This document shows, one piece after another, positions 1 to 6,245 of a DNA stretch of 9,805 nt (the first letter of the stretch is position 1; each line of letters starts with the position of its first letter). The notes under the pieces are model-generated. The model saw only the letters and a list, made by a program, of their open reading frames with translations. It was not told the origin of the DNA and did not search any database. A program made the translations under genes and the position numbers. Source of the stretch: Erythrobacter sp. (GTDB lineage: Bacteria > Pseudomonadota > Alphaproteobacteria > Sphingomonadales > Sphingomonadaceae); assembly GCA_030731635.1 (NCBI GenBank), contig JANQTR010000243.1, positions 1-9,805 of the forward strand, given 5' to 3'.

Positions 1-2
1 AT

Positions 3-368
3 CGCCCGACGCTGATCGTCGGCGATTTCAACATCGCCCCGCTGGAAAGCGACGTCTGGAGCCACAAGCAGTTGCTCAAGGTCGTCAGCCACACGCCGCT
101 TGAGGTTGAAACGCTGGAGCGTTTCCAGAACGCCCACGGCTGGATCGATATCGGGCGCGAGCATGTCCCGCATCCGGCGCGCTATTACAGCTGGTGGAGC
201 TATCGCAATCCGGGCTGGCAGGAAAACGACAAGGGCCGCAGGCTCGACCACATGTGGGCCTCGCCCGGGCTTGCCAAGCAGGCGACGGGTCACCGCGTGC
301 TCGAAGACGCGCGCGGGTGGACGAAGCCGTCCGACCACGTCCCACTCATCACGGAGTTTGATCTCTGA
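3..368 (+). CDS. xthA: Exodeoxyribonuclease III, C-terminal part (5' end outside window)
   Basis: This is the 3' part of an exonuclease III/AP endonuclease, which cuts DNA 5' of abasic sites and degrades 3' ends in base excision repair. The frame is open from the left edge (first full codon at 3) to TGA at 366-368, giving 121 visible residues of a protein that is usually about 260-270 aa. The fragment opens with the metal/active-site GDFN motif (codons around 21-32), followed by the ESDVWSHKQ region typical of bacterial Xth proteins, the YYSWWSYR segment, RRLDHMW, and the C-terminal D-H pair in SDHVPL (D at 333-335, H at 336-338) that forms part of the EEP-nuclease active site. The gene runs directly into ribA, and the frames may overlap by 4 nt. 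The family assignment is secure; the paralogue (XthA or a closely related Xth) cannot be settled from the fragment. Confidence 0.9.
   Translation, partial: RPTLIVGDFNIAPLESDVWSHKQLLKVVSHTPLEVETLERFQNAHGWIDIGREHVPHPARYYSWWSYRNPGWQENDKGRRLDHMWASPGLAKQATGHRVLEDARGWTKPSDHVPLITEFDL
353..367 (+). promoter_or_regulatory. Possible ribosome-binding site and CTG start for ribA
   Basis: GGAG at 353-356 lies 8 nt before a CTG at 365-367 that is in frame with ribA. The CTG overlaps the xthA stop as CTGA (365-368), the same geometry as an ATGA coupled start. Starting there would add 14 residues, beginning (M)SESPTPSRRAAQ. The annotated GTG at 407 has only a poorly spaced CAGG in front of it. Non-AUG CTG starts are rare, so this is an inference. 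Confidence 0.35.
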
Positions 369-406
369 GCGAATCGCCCACCCCGTCCCGCCGCGCCGCG
401 CAGGCG

Positions 407-1447
407 GTGGATGCACTGCGCCACGGCTGGCCGCTGGCGTTTGCGGGCGGCCCCACTCTGCTGCCGGTGGAAACCGCGATTGCCAGCGGGGCCAGCGCGC
501 CCCGGATGCTGATTTCCGCCGCGCGAGCGACCACCTTGAAGCTGGCCAATCAGCGCGATGCCGCCCGAAACATTGGCGTCCCCCACGCCCCGGTGCTGAT
601 CACGGGCGGCGAAGCTTTCACCCTGCGCGATGCCCTGCCGATTGCCGATCCGGCGCTGGATCTGGGCAATCCGCTGAAAGGTCCGTTCAAGGCGGTGACG
701 CTGGACTGGGAAGAAGCCGCGCGCGCCGCACTGGAACTGGCGCGGATTGCCGGGATCCTGCCCGCCTTTCTGGTCGATCCCGCAGCGGCGGGGGAGGCTG
801 TGCCAGTCGCCGTGTCGGACCTGTCCGCCTATGCCGGCGCGGGCGCGCTTCGCATCGTCACCCGCGCGCGCCTGCCGGTCAGCGCCTGCGAAGACGCCGA
901 GATCGTCGCCTTCCGCTCCACCGCTGACCTGCGCGAGCATGTCGCTCTCATCATCGGCACACAATCGGGCGACCGCCAGCCGCTGGTCCGGCTGCATTCC
1001 GAATGCCTCACCGGGGACATCCTCGGCAGCCTCAAATGCGATTGCGGCCCGCAATTGGACGCCGCTCTGCACGCGATGGCAGATGAGGCACGCGATTCGG
1101 GTGGTTGGGGGGTGCTGCTCTATATGCGGCAGGAAGGGCGGGGGATTGGGCTGATCAACAAGCTGCGCGCCTACCGCTTGCAGGATCAGGGATTCGATAC
1201 GGTTGAGGCGAATCAGCGGCTGGGCCTGCCTGACGAGGCCCGCGATTTCCCGGTGGCGGCGCGAATGCTGGAACTGCTGGGCACGCGGACCATTCGCCTG
1301 CTGACCAACAACCCGGCCAAAGTTACCGCGCTCGAAGCCGCCGGAATTACCGTGATCAAGCGCGTGCCGCACCAGCTCCCCGAAAACCCGCACAACGCGC
1401 GCTATCTCGCCACCAAGCGGGATCGGTCAGGGCATCTGCTGCTTTGA
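407..1447 (+). CDS. ribA: GTP cyclohydrolase II, long form
   Basis: RibA converts GTP to 2,5-diamino-6-ribosylamino-4(3H)-pyrimidinone 5'-phosphate, formate and pyrophosphate, the first committed step of riboflavin synthesis in the cytoplasm. The C-terminal half carries the full signature: RLHSECLTGD, then Cys200, Cys211 and Cys213 (spacing 11 and 2, as in the zinc site of E. coli RibA), MRQEGRGIGL, TVEANQRLG and LLTNNPAK. At 346 aa it is much longer than the roughly 200-aa E. coli enzyme; the first 160 or so residues are an extension I cannot assign. They lack the DHBP-synthase (RibB) active-site motif, so this is not an intact RibBA fusion. GTG at 407 is the first conventional start, but the frame is open back to 362 and a CTG at 365 has a better ribosome-binding site (see the separate entry). 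The 3' TGA overlaps the ATG of the GNAT gene (TGATG), suggesting translational coupling. Confidence 0.93.
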   Translation: MDALRHGWPLAFAGGPTLLPVETAIASGASAPRMLISAARATTLKLANQRDAARNIGVPHAPVLITGGEAFTLRDALPIADPALDLGNPLKGPFKAVTLDWEEAARAALELARIAGILPAFLVDPAAAGEAVPVAVSDLSAYAGAGALRIVTRARLPVSACEDAEIVAFRSTADLREHVALIIGTQSGDRQPLVRLHSECLTGDILGSLKCDCGPQLDAALHAMADEARDSGGWGVLLYMRQEGRGIGLINKLRAYRLQDQGFDTVEANQRLGLPDEARDFPVAARMLELLGTRTIRLLTNNPAKVTALEAAGITVIKRVPHQLPENPHNARYLATKRDRSGHLLL

Positions 1448-1959
1448 TGGGGGCCGCAATTCCGATCACCATTCGGTTCGAGGCGGCGGGCGACGAGGCG
1501 GTGATACATGCGCTCACTGAGGCCGCGTTCAGAGATATGCCGTTCAGCGAGGGTGACGAGCAGCATCTGGTCGATGCACTGCGCCGAGACGGTGATCTGG
1601 CATGCTCGTTGGTGGCTGAAAATGCAGACCGGATCGTCGGCCATATCGCCTTGTCCCGCATCACGATCAGCGATGGCACACCAGATTGGTATGATCTCGG
1701 CCCGGTTTCGGTGTGGCCCGAACTCCACCATCGCGGCATCGGAAGCGCACTCGTGCGGCGCGCGATAGCCGAACTAAGGGCAAGGGGTGCCAACGGCATC
1801 GTCTTGCTCGGCAGCCCGGATTACTATGGGCGCTTCGGCTTTGTTCACGAGCCACAATTGCGCTACCCCGGACCGCCGCCCGAATACTTTCAGTCCCTCC
1901 TGCTGGAGGGCAAACTGCCCGTCGGCGAGGTGACTTACGCGCCGGCCTTCCGCAGCTAA
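1447..1959 (+). CDS. GNAT family N-acetyltransferase, YhbS-like
   Basis: This is a 170-aa single-domain Gcn5-related acetyltransferase that would transfer acetyl from acetyl-CoA to an unknown acceptor. The acetyl-CoA pyrophosphate loop (motif A) is seen as HHRGIGSALV at residues 94-103, after a beta-strand ending in LGPVSVWPE. The later segment IVLLGSPDYYGRFGF (about residues 118-132) is characteristic of the YhbS/COG3153 branch. ATG 1447 is chosen because it makes a TGATG stop-start overlap with ribA; a TTG at 1444 would add one residue and is less likely. It probably shares the ribA transcript. Its stop (TAA 1957-1959) interlocks with the stop of the opposing beta-helix gene. The substrate is unknown, and a role in riboflavin metabolism is not implied by co-transcription. 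Confidence 0.88.
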   Translation: MGAAIPITIRFEAAGDEAVIHALTEAAFRDMPFSEGDEQHLVDALRRDGDLACSLVAENADRIVGHIALSRITISDGTPDWYDLGPVSVWPELHHRGIGSALVRRAIAELRARGANGIVLLGSPDYYGRFGFVHEPQLRYPGPPPEYFQSLLLEGKLPVGEVTYAPAFRS

Positions 1960-2927
1960 CGCTGCTCGTATGGCTTCAGCCCTGCGGCGATCTTGTTGCC
2001 CTGCATTACGATCCGCGATCCGGTCCAGTCGGCGAGGAACACGCTGTTGCGTTGCAGGCCGGGTACAAAGCGGGCCTGGTTGTTCACGACCTCAAGCCCA
2101 TCGGAGGAATGCAGCAGGTCTTCGGCGCCCAGCGCAATGAAGGCTGAATAATTTTCCTTATCGCGCCCCTGCACGAACCAATTGTCGGCAATCCGGCCGA
2201 TGCTGCCTGCAGGCAGATCGATCATGTAGTTGGTTGCCTTGCCGTTCGCATCGTCGAAGCTGTTGTTCTCGATCACCACCTCGGCGCTGCGGGCCTTGAC
2301 GTAGTGCCCGCCCATGCCGCGCTCGAACCGGCTCTCGCGCACGGTGAGCGAGCTGTAATTGCCGATATAGATCGAATGCGCGCAGCCCGCCGAGTTCTCG
2401 CAGGTGCCAAGCCCGGTGAAGGTCGAACGGGTGATGTAGATCCGCGCATTCGGATCATCGGCGGTCAGAATGCCCTGCTGGCTGTTCTGGAACCGGGCAT
2501 AGGCGACATTGAGCGCGCCCTTTTCCAGCCGGATGCCGGCGCCATTGCCATCAGCGACCGCGATATTGCTGAAGGTGATCCCGCGCACTTCTGCGCCGAT
2601 CCCGCGCAGCACAAAGGCTGCCTTGCCCTCGCACGAGCGGCCCATGAAGGTCACACTGCCGGGTTCGAGCGCTTCGTAGATGATCACGCCGCGTTCCTGC
2701 ACCACGCATTGGCGATAGGTGCCGGGCTGAATGCGGATCGTCGCGCGGGCATTGCCAACCGCGTTGACCGCGTCCTGCAAGGTAGCAAAGCTATCGCCGG
2801 TTTCGATCACGGTAAAGGCATCTGGCACCGGCTGCGCCTTGACCGCCACCACCGGCAGAGCGAGCGCGAGCGCAGCAAGGGTGGCGAGCGCAAAAGGGGC
2901 GGGCGAGCGAGATTGAGTCTGGTTCAT
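1956..2927 (-). CDS. Secreted right-handed parallel beta-helix protein
   Basis: This is a 323-aa protein with a Sec signal peptide: a short N-region with Arg7, a hydrophobic Ala/Leu stretch at about residues 12-29, and a likely signal peptidase I site V29-K30-A31|Q32. The mature part starts with a TLQDAVNAV...RIQPGTY segment, the usual first turn of pectate-lyase-like or PbH1 beta-helices. Repeated short beta-strand turns follow (VRGITFSNI, NVAYARFQNS, IYITRSTFTG, LTVRESRFERG, VVIENNSFDD, LEVVNNQAR), each carrying the Asn/Ser/Phe ladder typical of the fold. Several cysteines (in QCVV, SCEG and TCENSAGC) could form disulfides in the periplasm. I see no polysaccharide-lyase catalytic motif, so the function is unknown. 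ATG 2927 is preferred to the upstream extension because it begins the signal peptide and has AGGA 8 nt upstream. The gene is divergent from the lipoproteins and convergent with the GNAT gene. Confidence 0.87.
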   Translation of the reverse strand: MNQTQSRSPAPFALATLAALALALPVVAVKAQPVPDAFTVIETGDSFATLQDAVNAVGNARATIRIQPGTYRQCVVQERGVIIYEALEPGSVTFMGRSCEGKAAFVLRGIGAEVRGITFSNIAVADGNGAGIRLEKGALNVAYARFQNSQQGILTADDPNARIYITRSTFTGLGTCENSAGCAHSIYIGNYSSLTVRESRFERGMGGHYVKARSAEVVIENNSFDDANGKATNYMIDLPAGSIGRIADNWFVQGRDKENYSAFIALGAEDLLHSSDGLEVVNNQARFVPGLQRNSVFLADWTGSRIVMQGNKIAAGLKPYEQR

Positions 2928-3079
2928 GGCCTTGATCCTATCACGCGCCAAACCCGCTGCCACCCGCCGTGCATGGGGGTGTGCCCATTTGGCACTTGGC
3001 GTTGGCCCCTTGGCATGGCTAAACCCCCGCCACGCTATCCCACCAATTGCAAACGCAACCCGTTTGAGGAGAGAGACTG
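2928..3079. promoter_or_regulatory. Divergent intergenic region with TTGGC repeats
   Basis: This 152-bp region separates the divergent beta-helix and lipoprotein genes, so it should hold both promoters. TTGGC occurs four times in 26 bp (2989, 2996, 3002 and 3010). GTGCC (2981-2985) and GGCAC (2991-2995) form a perfect 5-bp inverted repeat with a 5-nt spacer. A weak sigma-70-like pair for the plus strand could be TTGGCA (3010-3015) with GCTATC (3034-3039), spacer 18, but the -10 match is poor. AGGAG at 3067-3071 is a good ribosome-binding site for the gene starting at 3080. The promoter assignment is tentative. Confidence 0.4.
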
Positions 3080-3382
3080 ATGAAAACCCCAGCCCTGTTC
3101 GCCCCGTTGGCCGCACTCGGCAGCGCTGCGCTGCTGTTGACCGCGTGCGGCAGCTCCGATGATGCCTCGACCGAGGCGAGCGCCGACACGGTCGAAATGC
3201 CCGCCGACACTGCGCTGACGGCAATCGAAGAAGAACCGGTCGCCGATCCGGCCGCCGCCGCGACCGACGCGCCCGAAACCGCAACCGCTGCTGAGGCCGA
3301 AGCCGGCGCCGAACAAGCCGCTGACGCTGCCGCCAATGTCGCTGCCGAAGCGGCGGCGGCCGCCGAAAAACCAAGCGAATAG
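3080..3382 (+). CDS. Small acidic Ala-rich lipoprotein, hypothetical
   Basis: This is a 100-aa predicted lipoprotein. The N-terminus has Lys2, a hydrophobic stretch at residues 5-20 and a lipobox L20-T21-A22-C23, so signal peptidase II should release Cys23 as the lipidated N-terminus. The mature 78 residues are low-complexity, made largely of Ala, Glu, Asp and Thr (for example EEEPVADPAAAATDAPE and AAEAEAGAEQAADAAAN), strongly acidic and probably disordered or weakly helical. I recognise no domain. ATG 3080 is well supported by AGGAG 8 nt upstream. A second small lipoprotein gene follows after 11 bp and the pair is likely co-transcribed. Such short acidic lipoproteins are common in alphaproteobacteria without assigned function. 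A chance frame is unlikely given the intact lipobox and ribosome-binding site. Confidence 0.75.
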   Translation: MKTPALFAPLAALGSAALLLTACGSSDDASTEASADTVEMPADTALTAIEEEPVADPAAAATDAPETATAAEAEAGAEQAADAAANVAAEAAAAAEKPSE

Positions 3383-3393
3383 GGGTCGCCCCG

Positions 3394-3642
3394 GTGCGCT
3401 TGCTGATCGCAGCCAGCCTTGTGCTCACCCTTGCCGCCTGCGGCGAGGAGCGCGCGCGCGCGCCGGGCACGGTCAGCGAGGGCGAGGCCAAGGCGCTTGA
3501 TGCGGCCGCCGCCATGCTCGATCAGCGCCGCCTGCCGCCCGAGGCACTGCCGCCCGAATCGGCGCAGCCCCAACCTGCTCCTGCTGACAAGCCCGCCTCT
3601 ACCGAAATGACAGGCGACACCGCGGTGTCAGGCCGCGAGTAA
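3394..3642 (+). CDS. Small Pro-rich lipoprotein, hypothetical
   Basis: This is an 82-aa predicted lipoprotein starting at GTG 3394, with AGGGG (3381-3385) 8 nt upstream that overlaps the stop of the previous gene. Arg2, a hydrophobic core LLIAASLVLTL and lipobox L13-A14-A15-C16 mark signal peptidase II processing at Cys16. The mature part contains EGEAKALDAAAAMLDQRRLPPEALPP, which looks like a short amphipathic helix, then a Pro-rich tail ending in a Thr/Ser/Gly-rich C-terminus. No known domain is recognised. Codons 19-24 contain a 14-bp (GC)7 run (3450-3463), a possible slippage site, and the last codons contain a perfect 14-bp palindrome. Lying 11 bp after the first lipoprotein gene, it probably belongs to the same transcript. 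Confidence 0.68.
   Translation: MRLLIAASLVLTLAACGEERARAPGTVSEGEAKALDAAAAMLDQRRLPPEALPPESAQPQPAPADKPASTEMTGDTAVSGRE
3616..3629. repeat. Perfect 14-bp palindrome GACACCGCGGTGTC
   Basis: The palindrome has two 7-bp arms with no spacer and lies in the last codons of the second lipoprotein gene, about 80 bp upstream of the acyl-CoA dehydrogenase start. An overlapping dyad TGACA (3608-3612) and TGTCA (3626-3630) extends the symmetry. No T-tract follows, so it is not an intrinsic terminator. It could be an operator for the downstream CoA-metabolism cluster, but this is inference from position only. Confidence 0.4.
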
Positions 3643-3710
3643 GCCCGCACCATAGCGTAACGATCCCGCGCTGCTCGGCCCCGTGCCAGCGCGCCTTATG
3701 CCCAAGGACG

Positions 3711-4922
3711 ATGAATGCCATGAATGCCCCCGCCACCATCTCCGCTGCTCGCAACCCCGGCATGGACGAAGACGTGTTCGAGCAATTCGCCGAGCAGCTC
3801 ACCCGCTATGTGCGCGAACGGCTGATCCCGGCAGAAGCTGACGTGATCGCCAACGACCGCGTGCCCGAAGACATCCTTAATGAAATGCGTGAAATGGGGC
3901 TGTTTGGCATTTCGGTGCCCGAAGCTTACGGCGGCGCGGGCCTCAACATGACCCAATATGCGCGCGTGGTGAACATCATGAGCTATGCCGCGCCTGCATA
4001 CCGATCGATCTTCTCGATCAATGTCGGGATGTTCGCCAGCGCGCTGAAGAACGGCGCAACCGAAGCCCAGCGGGCGGAATGGTTCCCGCAATTGGTTGAA
4101 GGCAAGATCGCCTGTTTTGGGCTGACCGAACCGGGTTCGGGCAGCGATTCAGCCGCGATGCAGACCACCGCCACCCCTGATCCGGATGGCAATGGCTGGA
4201 TCCTCAACGGGACCAAGCGCTACATCACCAACGCACCCCACGCCGATGTCGCGCTGATCATGGCGCGCACCAACAAGGAAGCGCTGCCCAAGAACGCCCA
4301 TGTCAGCGCGTTTCTGGTGCCGATGAACACGCCGGGCATTTCGCTGGGCAGCCCGGACAAGAAGATGGGGCAGGCCGGCAGCCATATCTCGGACATCATG
4401 CTGGATGACGTACGCGTGCCAGGCAACGCGCTGCTAGGCGAAGAGACCGGCAAGGGCTTTGTCTTCGCGATGAAAAGCCTTGATAACGGGCGCATTTCGG
4501 TCGGCGCTGCGGCGACCGGCTATGCGCGCCGTGCGTTGGACTCCGCGCTGCGTTACGCCAATGAACGCAAGGCGTTTGGCGAGCCGATCGCCAATTTCCA
4601 GCTGATCCAGGCCATGCTCGCCGATAGCGAGATCGAGATTTACGCCGCCGAAGCGATGATGAAGGATGTGACCGCACGCGCCGACGCGGGCGAGAATATC
4701 CTGGTGAAGGCCGCCGCGTTCAAGGTGTTCGCCAGCGAAATGTGTGGCAGGGTGGTTGACCGGGTGGTGCAGATCTACGGCGGCGCGGGTTATCTGGCCG
4801 AATATGACGCCGAACGGTTCTTCCGCGATGCGCGGATTTACCGGATTTACGAAGGCACCACGCAGATCCTCCAACTCCAGATCGCCAAGCACATGCTGCG
4901 CGAGTGGGCGGCCAACTCCTGA
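3711..4922 (+). CDS. Acyl-CoA dehydrogenase
   Basis: This is a 403-aa FAD-dependent acyl-CoA dehydrogenase that introduces a trans-2,3 double bond into an acyl-CoA and passes electrons to electron-transfer flavoprotein. The N-terminal helical domain covers about residues 18-125. The FAD/substrate signature CFGLTEPGSGSD is at 135-146 and is followed by the middle beta-domain (GTKRYITNAPHADV). The C-terminal helical domain holds RKAFGEPIANFQLIQ, the QIYGGAGYL segment and IYRIYEGTTQI, whose Glu381 sits where short- and medium-chain family members have their catalytic base. The length is normal. ATG 3711 and ATG 3720 are both possible: AAGGA at 3704-3708 is 2 nt from the first and 11 nt from the second, neither ideal. 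It is the first gene of the cluster; the CoA transferase starts 1 bp after its stop. The substrate is not determined by sequence; a short or branched acyl-CoA fits the neighbours. Confidence 0.94.
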   Translation: MNAMNAPATISAARNPGMDEDVFEQFAEQLTRYVRERLIPAEADVIANDRVPEDILNEMREMGLFGISVPEAYGGAGLNMTQYARVVNIMSYAAPAYRSIFSINVGMFASALKNGATEAQRAEWFPQLVEGKIACFGLTEPGSGSDSAAMQTTATPDPDGNGWILNGTKRYITNAPHADVALIMARTNKEALPKNAHVSAFLVPMNTPGISLGSPDKKMGQAGSHISDIMLDDVRVPGNALLGEETGKGFVFAMKSLDNGRISVGAAATGYARRALDSALRYANERKAFGEPIANFQLIQAMLADSEIEIYAAEAMMKDVTARADAGENILVKAAAFKVFASEMCGRVVDRVVQIYGGAGYLAEYDAERFFRDARIYRIYEGTTQILQLQIAKHMLREWAANS

Positions 4923-4923
4923 G

Positions 4924-6153
4924 ATGTACAATCTTCTCGATGACCTGAGCATCGTCGAAGTCTCCAGCTTCGTCGCCTCGCCCACCGCGGGCCTGTATTG
5001 CGCGCAGATGGGGGCGGAGGTTATCCGCGTTGACCACACAGCGGGCGGGCTTGATTACAACCGCTACATGCTGACCAACGAAGGGCGCTCGCTGTCGTGG
5101 GAGAACCTCAATCGCGCCAAGAAGTCTGTCGCGCTCGATCTGCAATCGGGCGCAGGGCGCGAGTTGTGCGTGGAGCTGGCGGCCGCAACCGGGCAGCTGA
5201 TCACCAACCTACCCGAGCAAAGCTTCCTTGGCCACGCAGCGATGCAGGCCAAGCGCGCCGACATGGTGAGTCTTCGGATCATGGGCTGGCACGATGGTCG
5301 CCAGGCGATGGATTTCACTGTCAACGCCGCCGCCGGTTATCCGCTGATGACCGGGCCGGAGGAATGGGACGCGCAAACCGCTCCGCCCGTTAATCAGGTG
5401 CTACCCGCGTGGGATTTCATCACTGGGGCTTATTGCGCCTTCGCCATGCTCGCCGCGCTGCGCCACCGTGACCGCACGGGCGAGGGCAACGAAGTGCGCG
5501 TGCCGCTGGGCGATGTCGCGATCGGCACGATGGCGAACGCGGGGTTGCTGGCCGAAGTGCTCTATCGCGGGGCTGATCGCGAGCGGCTGGGCAATGCGAT
5601 CTGGGGCGCGTTTGGGCGGGACTTCCGTGCGAAAGACGGCGTCCGCTTCATGGTCGCGGCGCTGACACCCAAGCAGTGGCGCGGGCTGGTCAAAGCCTTT
5701 GGGATCGAAGCCGGGATCGCCGCGCTCGAAGCCGATGTGGGCGTGCGGTTCGCCGATGGGGATACCCCCCGCTTTCAGCACCGCGCGGCATTGTTCGCGC
5801 TGTTTCAGGCGGCAGCGGACGGCCTGGACTACGCCGATCTGGCAGTACGCATGGCGGCAGAGGGCTGCACCTTTGAACGTTACCGCACCGCCTTTGAGGC
5901 CGCGAATGACCCGGTGCTGGTGGCCGATAATCCGCTGTTCGGCCCCGCGCCCGCCAACCCAAGCGGTTTCGACTATCCCGCAACCCGCAGCTTTGCCAAT
6001 CTGCCGGGGCGTGACGCGGGCGATCCTGCGCCCGCGCCCTATCTCGGCCAACATTCCGAAGAGGTGCTGGCGGAGAAGTTGGGCCTGACCTCGGGCGCGA
6101 TCGGCAAGCTGGTCGATGCGGGAACCGTGGCTTTGAGTGATAAGGGCAGATAA
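4924..6153 (+). CDS. Class III (CaiB/BaiF) CoA transferase, mesaconyl-CoA C1-C4 transferase-like
   Basis: This 409-aa protein belongs to the formyl-CoA transferase/CaiB family, which moves CoA between carboxylic acids through an Asp-bound anhydride. The N-terminal Rossmann part shows IVEVSSFVASPTAGLYCAQMGAEVIRVD. Asp164 in LPAWDFITGAY matches the position of the catalytic Asp. The combination GGLDYNRY, LNRAKKSVALDL, YPLMTGP, VNQVLPAWD, GAFGRDF and the C-terminal PYLGQHSEEVLAEKLGL resembles, as I recall it, the 2-methylfumaryl-CoA isomerase of the 3-hydroxypropionate bicycle (mesaconyl-C1-CoA to mesaconyl-C4-CoA), also about 409 aa. The CaiB-family call is secure; the substrate is inference. 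ATG 4924 begins exactly at the domain start and 1 bp after the dehydrogenase stop, so coupled translation is likely. Another CoA acceptor, such as succinate or itaconate, remains possible. Confidence 0.9.
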   Translation: MYNLLDDLSIVEVSSFVASPTAGLYCAQMGAEVIRVDHTAGGLDYNRYMLTNEGRSLSWENLNRAKKSVALDLQSGAGRELCVELAAATGQLITNLPEQSFLGHAAMQAKRADMVSLRIMGWHDGRQAMDFTVNAAAGYPLMTGPEEWDAQTAPPVNQVLPAWDFITGAYCAFAMLAALRHRDRTGEGNEVRVPLGDVAIGTMANAGLLAEVLYRGADRERLGNAIWGAFGRDFRAKDGVRFMVAALTPKQWRGLVKAFGIEAGIAALEADVGVRFADGDTPRFQHRAALFALFQAAADGLDYADLAVRMAAEGCTFERYRTAFEAANDPVLVADNPLFGPAPANPSGFDYPATRSFANLPGRDAGDPAPAPYLGQHSEEVLAEKLGLTSGAIGKLVDAGTVALSDKGR

Positions 6154-6158
6154 CTAAA

Positions 6159-6225
6159 CCCGTTCGTGTCGAGCGTAGGCGAGACACCCAGCAATGGCCT
6201 CTCGACTTCGCTTGAGGCGAACGGA
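6159..6225. repeat. Imperfect inverted-repeat (hairpin) element within the operon
   Basis: Two 26-nt arms (6159-6184 and 6200-6225) are inverted repeats with 20 of 26 positions complementary and two further G-U pairs in RNA; the loop is 15 nt. The outer arms read CCGTTCG and CGAACGG, and the inner ends GAGA and TCTC. The core GTGTCGAGCG / TCGACTTCGCT recalls the dispersed intergenic hairpin repeats I know from sphingomonad genomes. It fills most of the 92-bp gap between the CoA transferase and thiolase genes. There is no T-tract, so it is not a classic intrinsic terminator, though it could affect mRNA stability or polarity. Confidence 0.65.
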
Positions 6226-6245
6226 GCTTTGGAAGGATTGATACC

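Noticed and set aside
290..1393. Long minus-strand open frame opposite ribA
   Set aside because: It is a GC-rich shadow frame: ribA has full family motifs on the plus strand and the antisense product has no recognisable domain.
407..1447. Bifunctional RibBA reading of the long ribA gene
   Set aside because: The N-terminal part lacks the acidic RibB active-site motif and is shorter than a RibB domain.
2989..3006. Possible sigma-54 promoter (TGGCAC followed by TTGGC)
   Set aside because: The GG and GC elements are not separated by the required distance (14 rather than 12 positions), so the -24/-12 geometry fails.
2928..3515. Upstream extension of the minus-strand beta-helix frame to a start at 3515
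   Set aside because: The added residues are Arg/Ala-rich, lie antisense to both lipoprotein genes and would bury a complete signal peptide inside the protein; ATG 2927 has its own ribosome-binding site.
3019..3573. Minus-strand Ala/Ser-rich open frame opposite the lipoproteins
   Set aside because: Its composition mirrors the Ala/Glu repeat of the plus-strand gene; it has no domain, and the plus-strand frames have lipoboxes and ribosome-binding sites.
6159..6225. Intrinsic terminator between the CoA transferase and thiolase genes
   Set aside because: The hairpin is long with a 15-nt loop and no T-tract follows; the downstream gene continues the same functional cluster.
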